Shown piece by piece: positions 1-10,099 of a DNA stretch of 64,000 nt (positions within the stretch are counted from its first letter, which is position 1; the number at the start of each line of letters is the position of its first letter). Source of the DNA: Chlorops oryzae (Eukaryota; Arthropoda; Insecta; Diptera; Chloropidae); NCBI GenBank assembly GCA_020466095.1, contig CM035808.1, positions 96,368,922 through 96,432,921 of the forward strand, read 5' to 3'. The notes under the pieces were generated by a model. It did not search any database. It was not told where the DNA came from and was given only the letters and a program-made list of their open reading frames with translations. A program made the position numbers and the translations under genes.

Positions 1-649
1 TGCGTAAAATTTGAAAGTTAGCTCGCGTTTTTTAAATATCCGCTAAGAAAGGTTTTGCGAATTTTTGTCAATATTTTTTAGTCGTAGCCCCATTATCGTT
101 CGACCGTTTCAAAAAAACTTTAATTTATATGAAAGAAGAGTAAAAATACAACATATTCTATTCACAGATTTTTTTTATATAAATATAACTTAAAGACAGA
201 AATCAAAAATAATTGTGGCATATTTTCCGGCGTAAAAAAAGTCGTCTCATTTTTTCTAAAAATCCAATTTAAATATGAACCACCCATCGGATTTTTTTCG
301 TGGTCTTGAAATGCTCTTAGAATTCCACTACTTTACTTAAGATAGCCTGAACTTGAATACCGGATTTTTTTCGGAAACTATATGGGTTTGAAATCAAGTT
401 TTTGTACAAAATTGTTAAAAATTTCATAAAATTCTGGCTTTTATCGACCTATAGCGCCTAAACTGTTGAACCGATTTCATCCATATGTATGAAGAATATG
501 TTGTATTTTTACTCTTCTTTCATTTAAATTAAAGTTTTTTGAAACGGTCGAACGATAATGGGGCTACGACTAAAAATATTGACAAAAATTCGCAAAACCT
601 TTCTTAGCGGATATTTAAAAAACGCGAGCTAACTTTCAAATTTTACGCA
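1..649. mobile_element. Fold-back/MITE-like element with about 155-bp terminal inverted repeats
   Basis: The first 159 bases are repeated in reverse complement at 494-649, starting with TGCGTAAAATTTGAAAG at the left edge and ending with its complement at 649. The left end may extend past the window. The middle (160-493) shows no coding potential. Length, arm size and AT content fit a non-autonomous DNA transposon. No target-site duplication can be read because the left flank is missing. Confidence 0.8.
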
Positions 650-1741
650 TATATTGAGATTCAGCGAAACAAATACTACAAAAAAAAATTGGTTTCAAGT
701 CAAAGGCACGCAAAAAGTTCGATTTTGTTGTGCAATGTTATCAAATAGAAAGAGCAAAATATATAATGTCAAGTGAGATGACTTACTATGCGCCTGAACC
801 CCAGAAGCCTGGAGGACTTTGCACTGAGTTTAACTAAAAATTCAAACACGTTTTATTACAATGAAACTTTTTATTTCGGAAAATACACGTCGGTCAGTCG
901 CCACTGTGCACGTCGATAATGGTTCTTCTTCGTTTGTATTTTCTAGAGATGCTTACCTGGGATCGATAACTACAAACTATCGATAACTTAGCTTATGATA
1001 ACCCCATGACTTCACACAATATTTAAAGTTAACCCGTGGCTTCCCCTGTTGAATGCAATACTGATAACTTAACTTATTACAGACGATTTCTTTACGGTTT
1101 GTGCTTTGATTGTGAAGTAGAAAAAAATTGAAGCTGTCTGATCTAAATTCTAACTCTGACATCAAAGGGTAATTGGCTGAATTGTTGAGACTTTCCTTCA
1201 GCAACGCGGGGGTCGGGGTTCGACTCCTGGCTTGGGTGCCAAAAAAATTTTGTTTTCATATTCCTAAGGTTGTTTATGTACATATTTTCAATAATTTATT
1301 TTGATAAAGTTTTTTTTCTAAATTTGTTAGCATTTTTTTTATATTTTACATTTTTTTATATATTTTTTTTTCAACAAAAAATATTTGTAGTGAAAAATTT
1401 TACACGCGCGTTTCACAAAAACTTCGGCAACCAAAAACTCAGGTTAGTGTTTTCATCAACACAATAAATTTGATAGAAACTCGGCCGAGGCGAGAAAATT
1501 ATAAAAGAAGTAAGAAAAAAATTAAAAAAAACCAAAATGAAAAAAAATAAATAAAACCAAAAAAATAAAATTTTTTTTTCATATTTGCACACATACAAAT
1601 TGATCATGTACAGGAAGTTTTTTGCTTTGAATAAAACACCAGTGTCTAAGAACATTTGTCTTAAGATACTTGCTTTTGCGTAAAATACAATTTTGAATAC
1701 AACTTTTTTTTCTATTTAAACGCACTGCAGCTTCCTCACAG
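650..1741. other. Intronic or intergenic AT-rich DNA, no gene seen
   Basis: No supported reading frame. The open frames here are low-complexity T-rich artefacts. One short stretch near 1206-1240 carries a perfect RNA polymerase III box-B match (GGTTCGACTCC, 1216-1226) but lacks a convincing 5' half of a tRNA. The end of this stretch is the pyrimidine-rich tract and AG (1740-1741) that precede the neuroligin exon. Confidence 0.5.
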
Positions 1742-1882
1742 CATTTCTGGAGAAGAGTTGGCGTTTTTATTCGGAGCGCCGTTGTCGCCATCTGGAATCT
1801 TTCATGGTAACACTTACACTGTGCAGGAAAAGCTACTCTCTGAAGCTGTTATGATGTACTGGACAAATTTTGCAAAAACTGG
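1742..1882 (+). CDS. Nlg: Neuroligin exon (end of the esterase-like domain)
   Basis: This 141-nt internal exon encodes the segment around GEELAFLFGAPL and LLSEAVMMYWTNFAKTG, the distal carboxylesterase-like region of neuroligins and cholinesterases. It is bounded by an AG after a pyrimidine tract (1740-1741) and a consensus GTAAGT donor at 1883. The last codon is split after GG and completed by the first base of the exon at 21902, giving TGNPKAPW, as expected for this family. Upstream exons lie outside the window. Neuroligins are postsynaptic adhesion proteins that bind neurexins. Which fly paralogue this is cannot be decided here. An alternative acceptor 11 nt upstream would add a few residues. 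Confidence 0.78.
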
Positions 1883-2019
1883 GTAAGTGCATTACTCGCT
1901 GTTTAGACGTGCAACCCTAATTCACTGAACGAACGCTCAAGTATTTAATTACCGAGTACTTCCATTTTTATGCAACCGTAACGTCAATATTATACAAATG
2001 TAGCATCACTAAAACTATA

Positions 2020-3638
2020 CACTCCCGCTCACTGGTTAGACGCACTAGCATTTCTTGTGTTCAAGCTTGGTATAACTGAATAGAGAAGTTTAATAATTAT
2101 CCGATTATTGTTTCTAATCGATATTAGTACATTTCTAGAAAAGAATCGAAATTTTGGTTCGGCTAAGCCAAAGCATAACGGAACTATCGATGGCTTTCGA
2201 TATGTCAACACAATAACGTGTAATTTCGACTGGCCACTAGAATAGACGCATTACGAACTTCAGTGAATTTCAGTACAAAGCAACTCAATTGCCAACTTAA
2301 ATATACTTGAAAATGGGTAGAACTAAAATTCTTTCTGCTTTGGAACGAGAAAAAATTGATTTTTACCATTCAGAAGGCTTATCCAATCGAAAAATTGGCG
2401 AGAAGCTAAACCGCAGCTCTAGAACAGTGGACCGCTATTTAAAGGATCCGAAATCATATGGTAAGAAATTCAAAGGAAGAAAGGAAGCTCTAAGTGCCAG
2501 AGAAAAGCGCAAGATTGTAAGGATTGCTTCGAATTCTCGTAAATCAGCTGCGAAAATAAGACAACTAGCCGATGTCAAAGCTAGCCTTTCAACTGTAAAA
2601 CGTGCTATTTCTAGTGCAAAACATCTGAAACGACTTAAGATGAAGAAAAAACCACCGTTAGATGCAGTTCGAAAGCAGAAACGCCTTGACTTCGCCAAAA
2701 ATTACATGGCATGGACTTGTCAAAGTGAGACACGTACTAATGATTGGCGCACGGTAGTCTTTTGCGACGAAAAACGATTTAATTTTGATGGTCCCGGCGG
2801 CTTTCAATATTATTTTCATGATTTGAGAAAGGAAGAAATGGTGTTGAGCCGACACCACAGCCGCGAAGGTGGTGTAATGGTATGGGGAGCCATTTCCTTT
2901 TATGGCACGGTCGACCTGATTATTGTTGATCAGACTATGAACGGCCTTCGTTATAAGTTGCTCCTAGAATCCATTTTACCGAAGATCGCTGATCTTTTTG
3001 GACCACTGCCATGGAGTTTTCAACAGGACAATGCCCCAATTCACAATGCAAGGATCGTTAAGTCGTTTTTGTCCAGCCAAAGTGTGAATTTAATGTCTTG
3101 GCCCCCATATTCTCCTGACTTGAATATAATCGAAAACGTTTGGGGCTGGATGTCGCGCAAGATTTATGAAGGAGGGAGACAATATGACAACAAAGAGTCC
3201 TTAACTGCAGCAATCAAGTCAGCATGGGGTGAAATTTCATTAGATTATCTTCATACCTTGTATTCCTCCCTAAAAGATCGAGTTTTTGAGGTCATCAACA
3301 AAAATGGTGGCAATATTCATTACTAAGTACATTAGCTTCTTGCTTAAAACTAAACACATATGAAAAAAATCTTGGTTTATTTTCTTAACATAAGTTTTTT
3401 TAATTTGCGTCTATTTCATTGACCAAAAAAAATGTAACCTATTTTTTAAGTACTTTTGTACATATGAAATTTTTGTTCCTAAATAAATTGTTTTGAATTG
3501 TTGGTTTTTATAAAATTTCAAAGCATTGACAACACCAAACATTTGCATATTTAATTTTTGAAATCGACTCGTGAAAAAGTGTACAGATTGCTTTTTGTTA
3601 CATATGTAAGGGTGCGTCTATTCTTTTGAGCGGGAGTG
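2020..3638 (+). mobile_element. Tc3-like Tc1/mariner element, complete
   Basis: The ends CACTCCCGCTCA (2020) and TGAGCGGGAGTG-type complement (to 3638) form an imperfect 27-bp inverted repeat. They are flanked by TA on both sides (2018-2019 and 3639-3640), the target duplication expected for Tc1/mariner. The 1619-bp element holds one full-length transposase. Both ends and the reading frame look intact. Confidence 0.88.
2313..3326 (+). CDS. Tc3-like transposase (DD34E), intact
   Basis: A 337-aa transposase. The ATG at 2313 is preferred because the codon at 2307 is TTG. An N-terminal helix-turn-helix region (about residues 5-45, including SNRKIGEKLNRSSRTVDRYL) is followed by a basic stretch. 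The DDE catalytic domain then shows VVFCDEKRF (first D), SFQQDNAPIH (second D) and PDLNIIENVW (E). The second D and the E are 34 residues apart, the Tc1-family spacing. Family transposases are about 330-345 aa, so the length is normal. The YLKDPKSYG motif recalls nematode Tc3. It would cut and paste the surrounding element at TA sites. No stop or frameshift is visible, so it could be active or recently active. Confidence 0.9.
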   Translation: MGRTKILSALEREKIDFYHSEGLSNRKIGEKLNRSSRTVDRYLKDPKSYGKKFKGRKEALSAREKRKIVRIASNSRKSAAKIRQLADVKASLSTVKRAISSAKHLKRLKMKKKPPLDAVRKQKRLDFAKNYMAWTCQSETRTNDWRTVVFCDEKRFNFDGPGGFQYYFHDLRKEEMVLSRHHSREGGVMVWGAISFYGTVDLIIVDQTMNGLRYKLLLESILPKIADLFGPLPWSFQQDNAPIHNARIVKSFLSSQSVNLMSWPPYSPDLNIIENVWGWMSRKIYEGGRQYDNKESLTAAIKSAWGEISLDYLHTLYSSLKDRVFEVINKNGGNIHY

Positions 3639-3901
3639 TATGTATAAAAAAGAATTAGAATAAGCCAAGCAAGGTACAAGTGAGCATCGTTGACCTCGCT
3701 CTGTTCATCGAAAGTTAAAAAATACAAAAAAAAATATAAAAATTACTTAAAACACAGTCCGCCTTACTAATTTGGGATGAATGTACCATGGCACATAAAA
3801 AATCAGTGGAAGCACTGGACCTAACTATGAGAGATATTCGAGATAAACCTGATTTATTTGGTGGTGCATTGATATTGTTGTCAGGTGATTTCAGGCAAAC
3901 A

Positions 3902-5676
3902 CAAAGAGTATAGTTATAGAAGAGGCGGCATTTCGCGTTACGCGCTCTACGCTTTTCACTCATTCGTTTTTCACGCATATCGAAAGAATATGAACTTTTT
4001 TCGCAACAGAACATAAACAAAACAAAGATGAGAAAGGAAAGAGAATATGCGAAAAATGGCTTTGCAACCAAAACCAGTTCTGGCTTTCCTTTCTCTTTCA
4101 CTCATTAGCATTTCGCGAGTTGCCGTCGCTCACGTTGTGTGTTCATTTATTTGTCGTTTCGATTGAACGGAATATGAGAACGGGAGAGTGTGCGTTCACG
4201 TACACTTTACGTTCGCTTACACTTAGCCTACGTTTGTACTTGGACGTTGTGTGCTTCGAACATTTTTGGCTTCTTGAAAATGAAAAAATCAAATTTCCAG
4301 TCTGCTGCTTATGTTGTTTATCTGTTGCTACCCGTGCAACGCAGCGAAGCCGCCGTTCGGTTTTGTAGAGTGCCTTCCATCAAGCGATTTACGGAAAAGT
4401 GGAGGTCTTGTCGGCTGTAAGATGCTTGTTTGAAAATATATGTTCTTTTGAAAGTTGTTATAAAAGTAATTGGTTAGCTCTGAATTTTATTTTTAACGTG
4501 TAGGGCCGTTAAAAAACGTAGTTAAAACAATATTTTTACGCGTTTTTGCCATCAGTCTTTACATTCCCTAGAAAATAATAATATTTTCTGTAATGAAACT
4601 TAACCATTATCCATAATTCTCACATTTAAAAACGTAAAGGGCTAACCCTTTTTTTAACCATTTTCTGCCGAACGGCAGAAAAAATACATTTTATAAAAAC
4701 AAATTTTTAGAAACATAAATAAATTAATTAATTCGGAAACATAAATATATAAATTCCCTCGGCGAACTAGCAAAGAGAATTTATCCTAGGCGAAATTTTT
4801 AGCGCCTTCTTACTTTTTAATTCTCTCCTACGTTCTCCCCCGTAATTATCATTAAGCAACATATAAGTAGGGTTCTGCATTAAAAGGCAAAACACGACTC
4901 ACTGGAATTAAACACATGAGAGTGGTAGAGACGGATGACATTACATCTCCGTCCCTCTTATGAGTTTCTTTCAGTGAGACGTGTTTTGCCTCTTAATGTA
5001 GAACCGCACTTAGCAACAACAACTTTCTACCTTTCACAGTGATCAAAATTCAAAATTTTACTCGTAAGTTTTGGAGAAAAGTATTTTCAAGTCTTACAGG
5101 CTTTACGCTCAAATAACTAATAAAATCCCATGTCCAATTTTACTTCAAACATAAATTCAAATATATTTCTGTGTGAATTTTAATTGAACATCTTGGAAAA
5201 TTTGTAAAGTGTAAAAAAAATTATTTTGCCCAAAAAATTATCTGTACGAATTCATATTTTACACATTGTCCTTCACATGCATGACAACGAAAATCCTTCT
5301 AACACACACGCACACATATGAAAAGTTGTTATTCTGATTTGTGTCCAATGAATATGTTTTGAAAAATTTAACTTTTATTGAATAAATAAACAAGGCTACC
5401 TCATATTTGGTATTGAAATCAAACTCAAGTAAATATGTATTATATGACTTTCATATGAACTTTTTACGCAGACCCTTGAAAAAAAATTTTAACTCCGCGC
5501 CTGAAAGACATTGGTTGTTTACGATTTCATTTGCCTTCTGTATTTCTTTCCATTTCTTTGTTTTGGTTATTTTCTACTATCGCACGTGGTATACTCTCTT
5601 ATGATATGCATGAAACTCAGAAAGAGGGAAGTGAGAAAATTGCGAAATGCCGCCTCTTCTATATCTATACTCTTTG
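3902..5676. mobile_element. Non-autonomous TIR element inserted in the Helitron helicase
   Basis: The ends CAAAGAGTATAG (3902) and CTATACTCTTTG (to 5676) are inverted copies, and similarity continues inward through GAAGAGGCGGCATTTCGC. The target GCAAACA is duplicated (3895-3901 and 5677-5683), 7 bp or 8 bp with one end base shared, in the hAT/P size range. Removing the element rejoins the helicase frame at FRQ-TLPV. No transposase was recognised in its 1775 bp, and the open frames inside are short and unconvincing. Confidence 0.82.
4870..5006. mobile_element. Small palindromic MITE nested in the TIR element
   Basis: GGGTTCTGCATTAAAAGGC at 4869 and its near reverse complement ending at about 5006 form arms of about 35 bp around a short centre. 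No coding sequence. It lies inside the 3902-5676 element, so it is younger than that element or was carried with it. Confidence 0.7.
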
Positions 5677-6554
5677 GCAAACATTGCCAGTTATGCCCAG
5701 ATCAACTGCAGCTGACAAAATCAATGCTTGCTTGAAATCTTCGTACCTATGGAGATCTATATCAACGTTGTCCGTGTACAATTGCAAAATGATCCATCTG
5801 CAGCTGTGTTTACTGAGAAATTGTTGAAAATCGGAAATGGAGCAATGCCACATGATGATTCTGGTTTGATCACTTTGCCATCTGAGTTTTGTCATTTCAC
5901 ACAGTCCAGAGATTGAAAATGTTTTTCCGAATATTACGGAAAATTATAAAAGTCATGCTTGGTTGAGCGAGCGAGCAATTTTAGCAGCGAAAAACAAGGA
6001 TGTCAATGATTTGAATTTAGCGATTCAATCAAAAATTCCAGGCGATTTAGTGTCGTATAAATCAGTTGATAGGGTAACCAACTAAGATGAAGTAGTGAAT
6101 TACCCTATAGAATTCCTGAATTCATTGGATGTTCTTGGACTACCACCCCATAACCTTCGATTGAAAGTTGGAGTCACCGTCATCATGCTTCGAAATATCA
6201 ATCAGCCACGTTTGTGTAATGGTACGAGAGTTGTTGTTAAGAAGCTAATGACAAATGTTATTGTGGCAACAATCTTGACTGGCAAATTAAAAGGCGAAGA
6301 AGTGTTGATTCCACGCATCCCAATGATACCTTATGAGTTGCCATTCGAATTCAAACGACTTCAATTTCCAATTCGTTTGGCCTTTGCTGTTACTATCAAT
6401 CAAGCTCAAGGTCAATCGTTAGCAGTTTGTGGTTTAAATTTGCAATATCCGGTGTTTTCACACGGTCAATTATATGTGGCCTGTTCGCGATTAGGTATTT
6501 ATTCATTTACACCGACAATGTGAATGGAAAAACTAAAAATGTGGTGTACCAAAA

Positions 6555-7179
6555 GTATATTATATTTATCATATTACAGTTAACATATATGATACTATAT
6601 ATTATATTTATCATATAACAGTTAGCATATATGATACTATATGTTATGTGCTTTTCAGACGTACAACGAAATCTCGGGATTTCAGAAAATTTTCGAACAA
6701 ATTTGACATTTGAAATCCAGGCGATTTCAATTTTGATTCTGAAATCCCGAGATTTCGTTGTACGTCTGAAAAGCACATAATGTCTATCATATTACAGTTA
6801 ACATATATGATACTATATATTATTTTTATCATATTACAGTTAACATATATGATACTATATATTATAATTATCATTATACATTTAGTATATATGATGCTAT
6901 ATATTATATCTATCATATTATAGTTAACATATTATATATGATACTATATATTATATCTATCATATTACACTTAACATATATGATACTATATATTATATTT
7001 ATCATATTACAGTTAGCATATATGATACTATATATAATGTCTATCATATTACAGTTAGCATATATGATACTATATATTATATTTATCATACTACAGTTAA
7101 CATATGTGATAATATATATAATGTCTATCATATTACAGTTAGCATATATGATACTATATATTATATCTATCATACTATA
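6555..7179. repeat. 42-bp tandem array, left part
   Basis: Units of 42 bp built around CATATATGATACTATATATT followed by a TATCATATTACAGTTA-type block repeat with few changes. The array begins right after the Helitron helicase C-terminus. It is interrupted by a small MITE (6647-6777) and then by the BEL element at 7180. It resumes at 13591. Because 42 is divisible by 3, both strands show long but meaningless open frames with a 14-residue period. Confidence 0.92.
6647..6777. mobile_element. Short MITE with nearly perfect 40-bp inverted repeats
   Basis: TGTGCTTTTCAGACGTACAA at the left is mirrored at the right end, and the arms extend about 40 bp through the AAATCTCGGGATTTCAG block. TA flanks each end inside the 42-bp array, consistent with a Tc1/mariner-type non-autonomous element. 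It contains no coding sequence. Confidence 0.78.
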
Positions 7180-7687
7180 TGTTGACGCGAGAAATTATAC
7201 CAATTTCTTTCAGACTTCTTTAGAACTTTTTTCTTCTTGAAATTGAATTAAATAAAAAACTATTGAAGCTATGTGAACTTAAGCAATGAATTTATTAATA
7301 TTTAATAAAGAAAGTAAGGCAAAGTGTAAAAAATGTGGTTTTACTGAATAGTATGACAAAGGCAAAAAAAAAAAAGAAACAAAGCGCAAGAAAGGAAAAG
7401 AACTAAAAAAAATTATGTTTAAACACTTCGGCTTCTCGTTGTCGATTGATTTTAAATTGCAGAGTCGGTTAGCGCATAGTGTGCTTATGTATGTGCGTAA
7501 ATATGAGTACGAAACGAGAGAGCGTAGTTTTGAAATGAAATTATATATACAAGCATATATACATGTGGATTACATATTAACTATTAGGGTTTCGTAGCAT
7601 ACATTTTGACTTGATCATTGAGCATCGCTTATAGCCGGTTTCCATTTGTCGTATCGATTATGGCCTGTTTCCATTTTGGAGGCAACA
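7180..7687 (-). repeat. BEL/Pao 3' LTR
   Basis: TG...CA-bounded repeat matching 13086-13590 with a few substitutions and small indels, such as a different A-run length near 7362-7374. The end of the integrase frame reads into it and stops at 7615. Confidence 0.92.
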
Positions 7688-8330
7688 TCCTCCACCTCGA
7701 AGATGAGCGCAGGCGCGAGTCTGCTATCATTGTTGGAGCCGACATCCAGCACCGCTATCTTTGCTGTGGGTCTTTCCATGACACCTTTTTGAGTCCTCAC
7801 TGTAGCTCTTCTGACTTGGCCATCGCTTGCAGTTACCACGTCGGTGATGACACCTTTAGGCCAGCAATTTCTTGCCAGCGTCTCATCCACAACGACAACT
7901 ATGTCGCCGATACATATCGGTGGACGTTTGTTGAACCACTTGCCTCGCCTTAGAAGATCAGGAGCGTATTCTTGTACCCAACGTTGCCAGAATCTGTCCG
8001 CAAATTTCTGGGTCATTCGCCAGCGGGATCTTAAATCGGAATTGTCGCCACATAAAACTTTTTCGCCGTCCGGAGAGCCAAGCAAGATATGATTTGGCGT
8101 TAGAGCCTCGTCGTCGGCCGCATCCAAAGAGACGAACGTTAGTGGGCGTGCGTTCAAAATGAATTCAACCTCGCACAGCGCACTTCGTAGACTTTCGTCC
8201 TGAAACTTCTCGTGTGGGCAGATCCTGTGGAGAACTGTTTTCACCGACCTTACTAGCCTCTCCCAGGCTCCGCCCATATGCGGTGCGCCTGGTGGGTTGA
8301 ATCGCCACTTAATGTTGTCAAATTTCTGCT
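7615..8330 (-). pseudogene. BEL/Pao integrase C-terminal part
   Basis: This frame encodes the end of the integrase core and the tail. GAPHMGGAWERLVRSVK carries the catalytic E of the DDE triad, followed by NARPLTF and the GDIVVVVDE region of the C-terminal domain. It is out of frame with the preceding frame (9793-8318). The break is near an A-run at about 8330-8345, so a single-base indel is likely. It ends in the LTR at 7615. Confidence 0.88.
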
Positions 8331-9793
8331 CGATTTTTTGCGAATTCTACGTTTTTCAACTCGTCGCGGATGACTTTGGCTGTTGCCTTGAAGTTCGTGC
8401 CATTGTCCGAAAATATTTCTCTTGGCGTGCCACGTCTTGCAATGAAGTTACGGAGGAACATTATACAGGACGTCGTGTCAAGGCTATAGGCTACTTCCAT
8501 GTGTATGGCGCGTAGTGTAAGGCAAGTATATAGAACGCCCCAACGTTTTTCCTTATGTCTGCCGACTGTGACTAAGATAGGCCCGAAATAATCGACTCCC
8601 ACGTAGGTGAACGGCCGCTCGAAGCTTGCCATCCTTGCGGCTGGTAATAGTGCCATTTGCGGTACGGCGGGCTTTGAGTTGTCGATTTTGCAGCGTTGAC
8701 AATTTTTTCGTACGGTTCTATACAGTACACGTAGCTTTGAAATGTAGAACTTCGAACGTATTAGATTTATGACGGTTTCGTGCGATATGTGATGACACAT
8801 CTCGTGGAAGTGCTTCACAATAAGAAGCGTCACATGATGTCCTCTAGGAAGAATTATTGCGTCTGCGTCGCAGCTTTGCTTCTTGGCTCTGCCTTGCGCT
8901 CGCAAAACTCCGTTTTCGTCTAAGTAGGCGTTTAGTGGTGCCAGCAAGCTTTGTTCTTTGATCATACGGTTTCCTTCCAAGGCGGATATTTCGGCGTTGA
9001 ATATTTCTCGCTGCGCTTCTCTGTAAAGCAATAATTTAGCGTTTTGTAGCTGCTCATACTTTAAGTGGGACGGCATTAGTGATTTGCGCGAGCGAGCTCT
9101 ACATTTTCCCAAATACAGCATCCAATTTGCGACGGCTCGGTACAGCCTTCGCCAGTCTGAGAAATATTCAAAGAAGATTTGGACCATTGGCGTGACGTTC
9201 AGGTGCAATACGCATTTTCTCATTTCTGATTGATCAGCCTGTCCAAGGTCTATGAAAATCGGCCAATCCTTGTCGCTTTGTTGGAGAAAGGCTGGTCCTT
9301 GTAACCAGGTTTGATCTTGGATATTGTTGTGAACCTTTGTCGCCAAATCCGCTGGGTTGTATTTGGATGGCACCCACCGCCACTGATTAGCGTCGGTCGT
9401 TTCCAGGAGTTCCCCTATACGGAACATCACGAATTGATTGAAGCCCCGTGGGTCCATTTTCATAGAGCGCAGAACGGTTTTGGAGTCAGACCAGTACACA
9501 TATTCATCCAGCCTCAAATTTCTTGTGTTGATCACTTTTTGCGCCAGACGAGCACCAATTACTGCCGCCTGCAGCTCGAGCCTCGGTACCGACAACGGCT
9601 TTATCGGCGCCACCTTTGATTTAGCAGCTACCAAAGACACGGTAATTTCGTTGCCGCGTTGTACACGTAGGTAGCACGCAGCTGCATAAGCCGTCTCGCT
9701 AGCGTCAACAAACGTGTGCATTTGAGTACATGATGCGCTGGGCAATAGAAGTGAATAGCACTGCGGAACTTCTATTCTCGAAATGTGCTGCAT
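8318..9793 (-). pseudogene. BEL/Pao RNase H and integrase core
   Basis: The RNase H part starts with MHTFVDASETAYAAACYLR and contains VPRLELQAAVIGARLA. It is followed by an integrase zinc-binding H2C2 region (HEMCHHISHETV...CQRCK) and core motifs VGVDYFGP (first D) and FSDNGTNF (second D). The third acidic residue lies in the next frame at 8277 and below. The upstream boundary is an in-frame TAG at 9803, so the fragment was once continuous with 10099-9803. Confidence 0.9.
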
Positions 9794-9802
9794 TGAATTT
9801 TT

Positions 9803-10099
9803 CTATTGTTGCCAGTTAGGACGCGTAGTCGGTGGCAATTCGTCGTCCCAGCCGCAGCCCAGTTGCCAGATTTTTTGCAGCAGAAGTTTGAGCCCGGTTG
9901 TGAAAGGCGCAAGAAGTCCAAGAGGGTCGAACATCGACATCAATACTTGCAGAGCTTCCCGCTTAGTTGGCAATATGTCGCCGCAAAGAACGTTTCTCTT
10001 GAGTCTCGCAAATCTGAAAGTAAACCTAATGATGTCCAACACATACCTAGCACCTTTTCTGAGTCGCCGAGTGTGACTGGTGCTTGTATTTCGTTGCAC
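9803..10099 (-). pseudogene. BEL/Pao reverse transcriptase connection segment
   Basis: Encodes the region with LCGDILPTKREALQVLMS and DPLGLLAPFTTGLKLLLQKIW, typical of the segment between the RT palm and RNase H in Pao elements. A frameshift near 10040-10055 separates it from the upstream RT frame, and a stop at 9803 separates it from RNase H. Confidence 0.87.

Larger units (their letters stand above)
3749..6540 (+). pseudogene. Helitron Pif1-like helicase relic, interrupted
   Basis: The left part (3749-3901) encodes a Walker-B-like segment with LLIWDECTMAHKKSVEALD and ends LLSGDFRQT, typical of Helitron Rep/helicase proteins. It breaks at 3901 and resumes at 5684 with LPVMPRSTAADKINACLKSS after a 1.77 kb insertion. 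Downstream pieces include PSEFCHF, a region at about 5930-6090 with stops and frameshifts, and the C-terminal block at 6095-6515. That block holds LRNINQPRLCNGTR, AVTINQAQGQSL and LYVACSR, and a final shifted KTKNVVYQK near 6530-6555. The upstream Rep (HUH) domain is absent. Several stops and frameshifts show it is dead. Confidence 0.85.

Noticed and set aside
1170..1240. Possible tRNA gene near 1206-1240
   Set aside because: Box B is perfect but no acceptor, D or anticodon stem can be formed with the upstream bases.
1270..1655. Phe-rich membrane-like peptides on both strands
   Set aside because: Produced by T-rich and A-rich low-complexity sequence.
2435..2858. Minus-strand open frames inside the Tc3-like transposase
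   Set aside because: Antisense shadows of an intact coding sequence; no motif supports them.
6427..7240. Long open frames on both strands with a repeating 14-residue peptide (also 13521-13841)
   Set aside because: They are by-products of a 42-bp tandem repeat whose length is a multiple of three; the peptides are hydrophobic low-complexity repeats.
7618..8092. Plus-strand open frames across 7.6-12.7 kb
   Set aside because: All are antisense shadows of the minus-strand BEL/Pao polyprotein.
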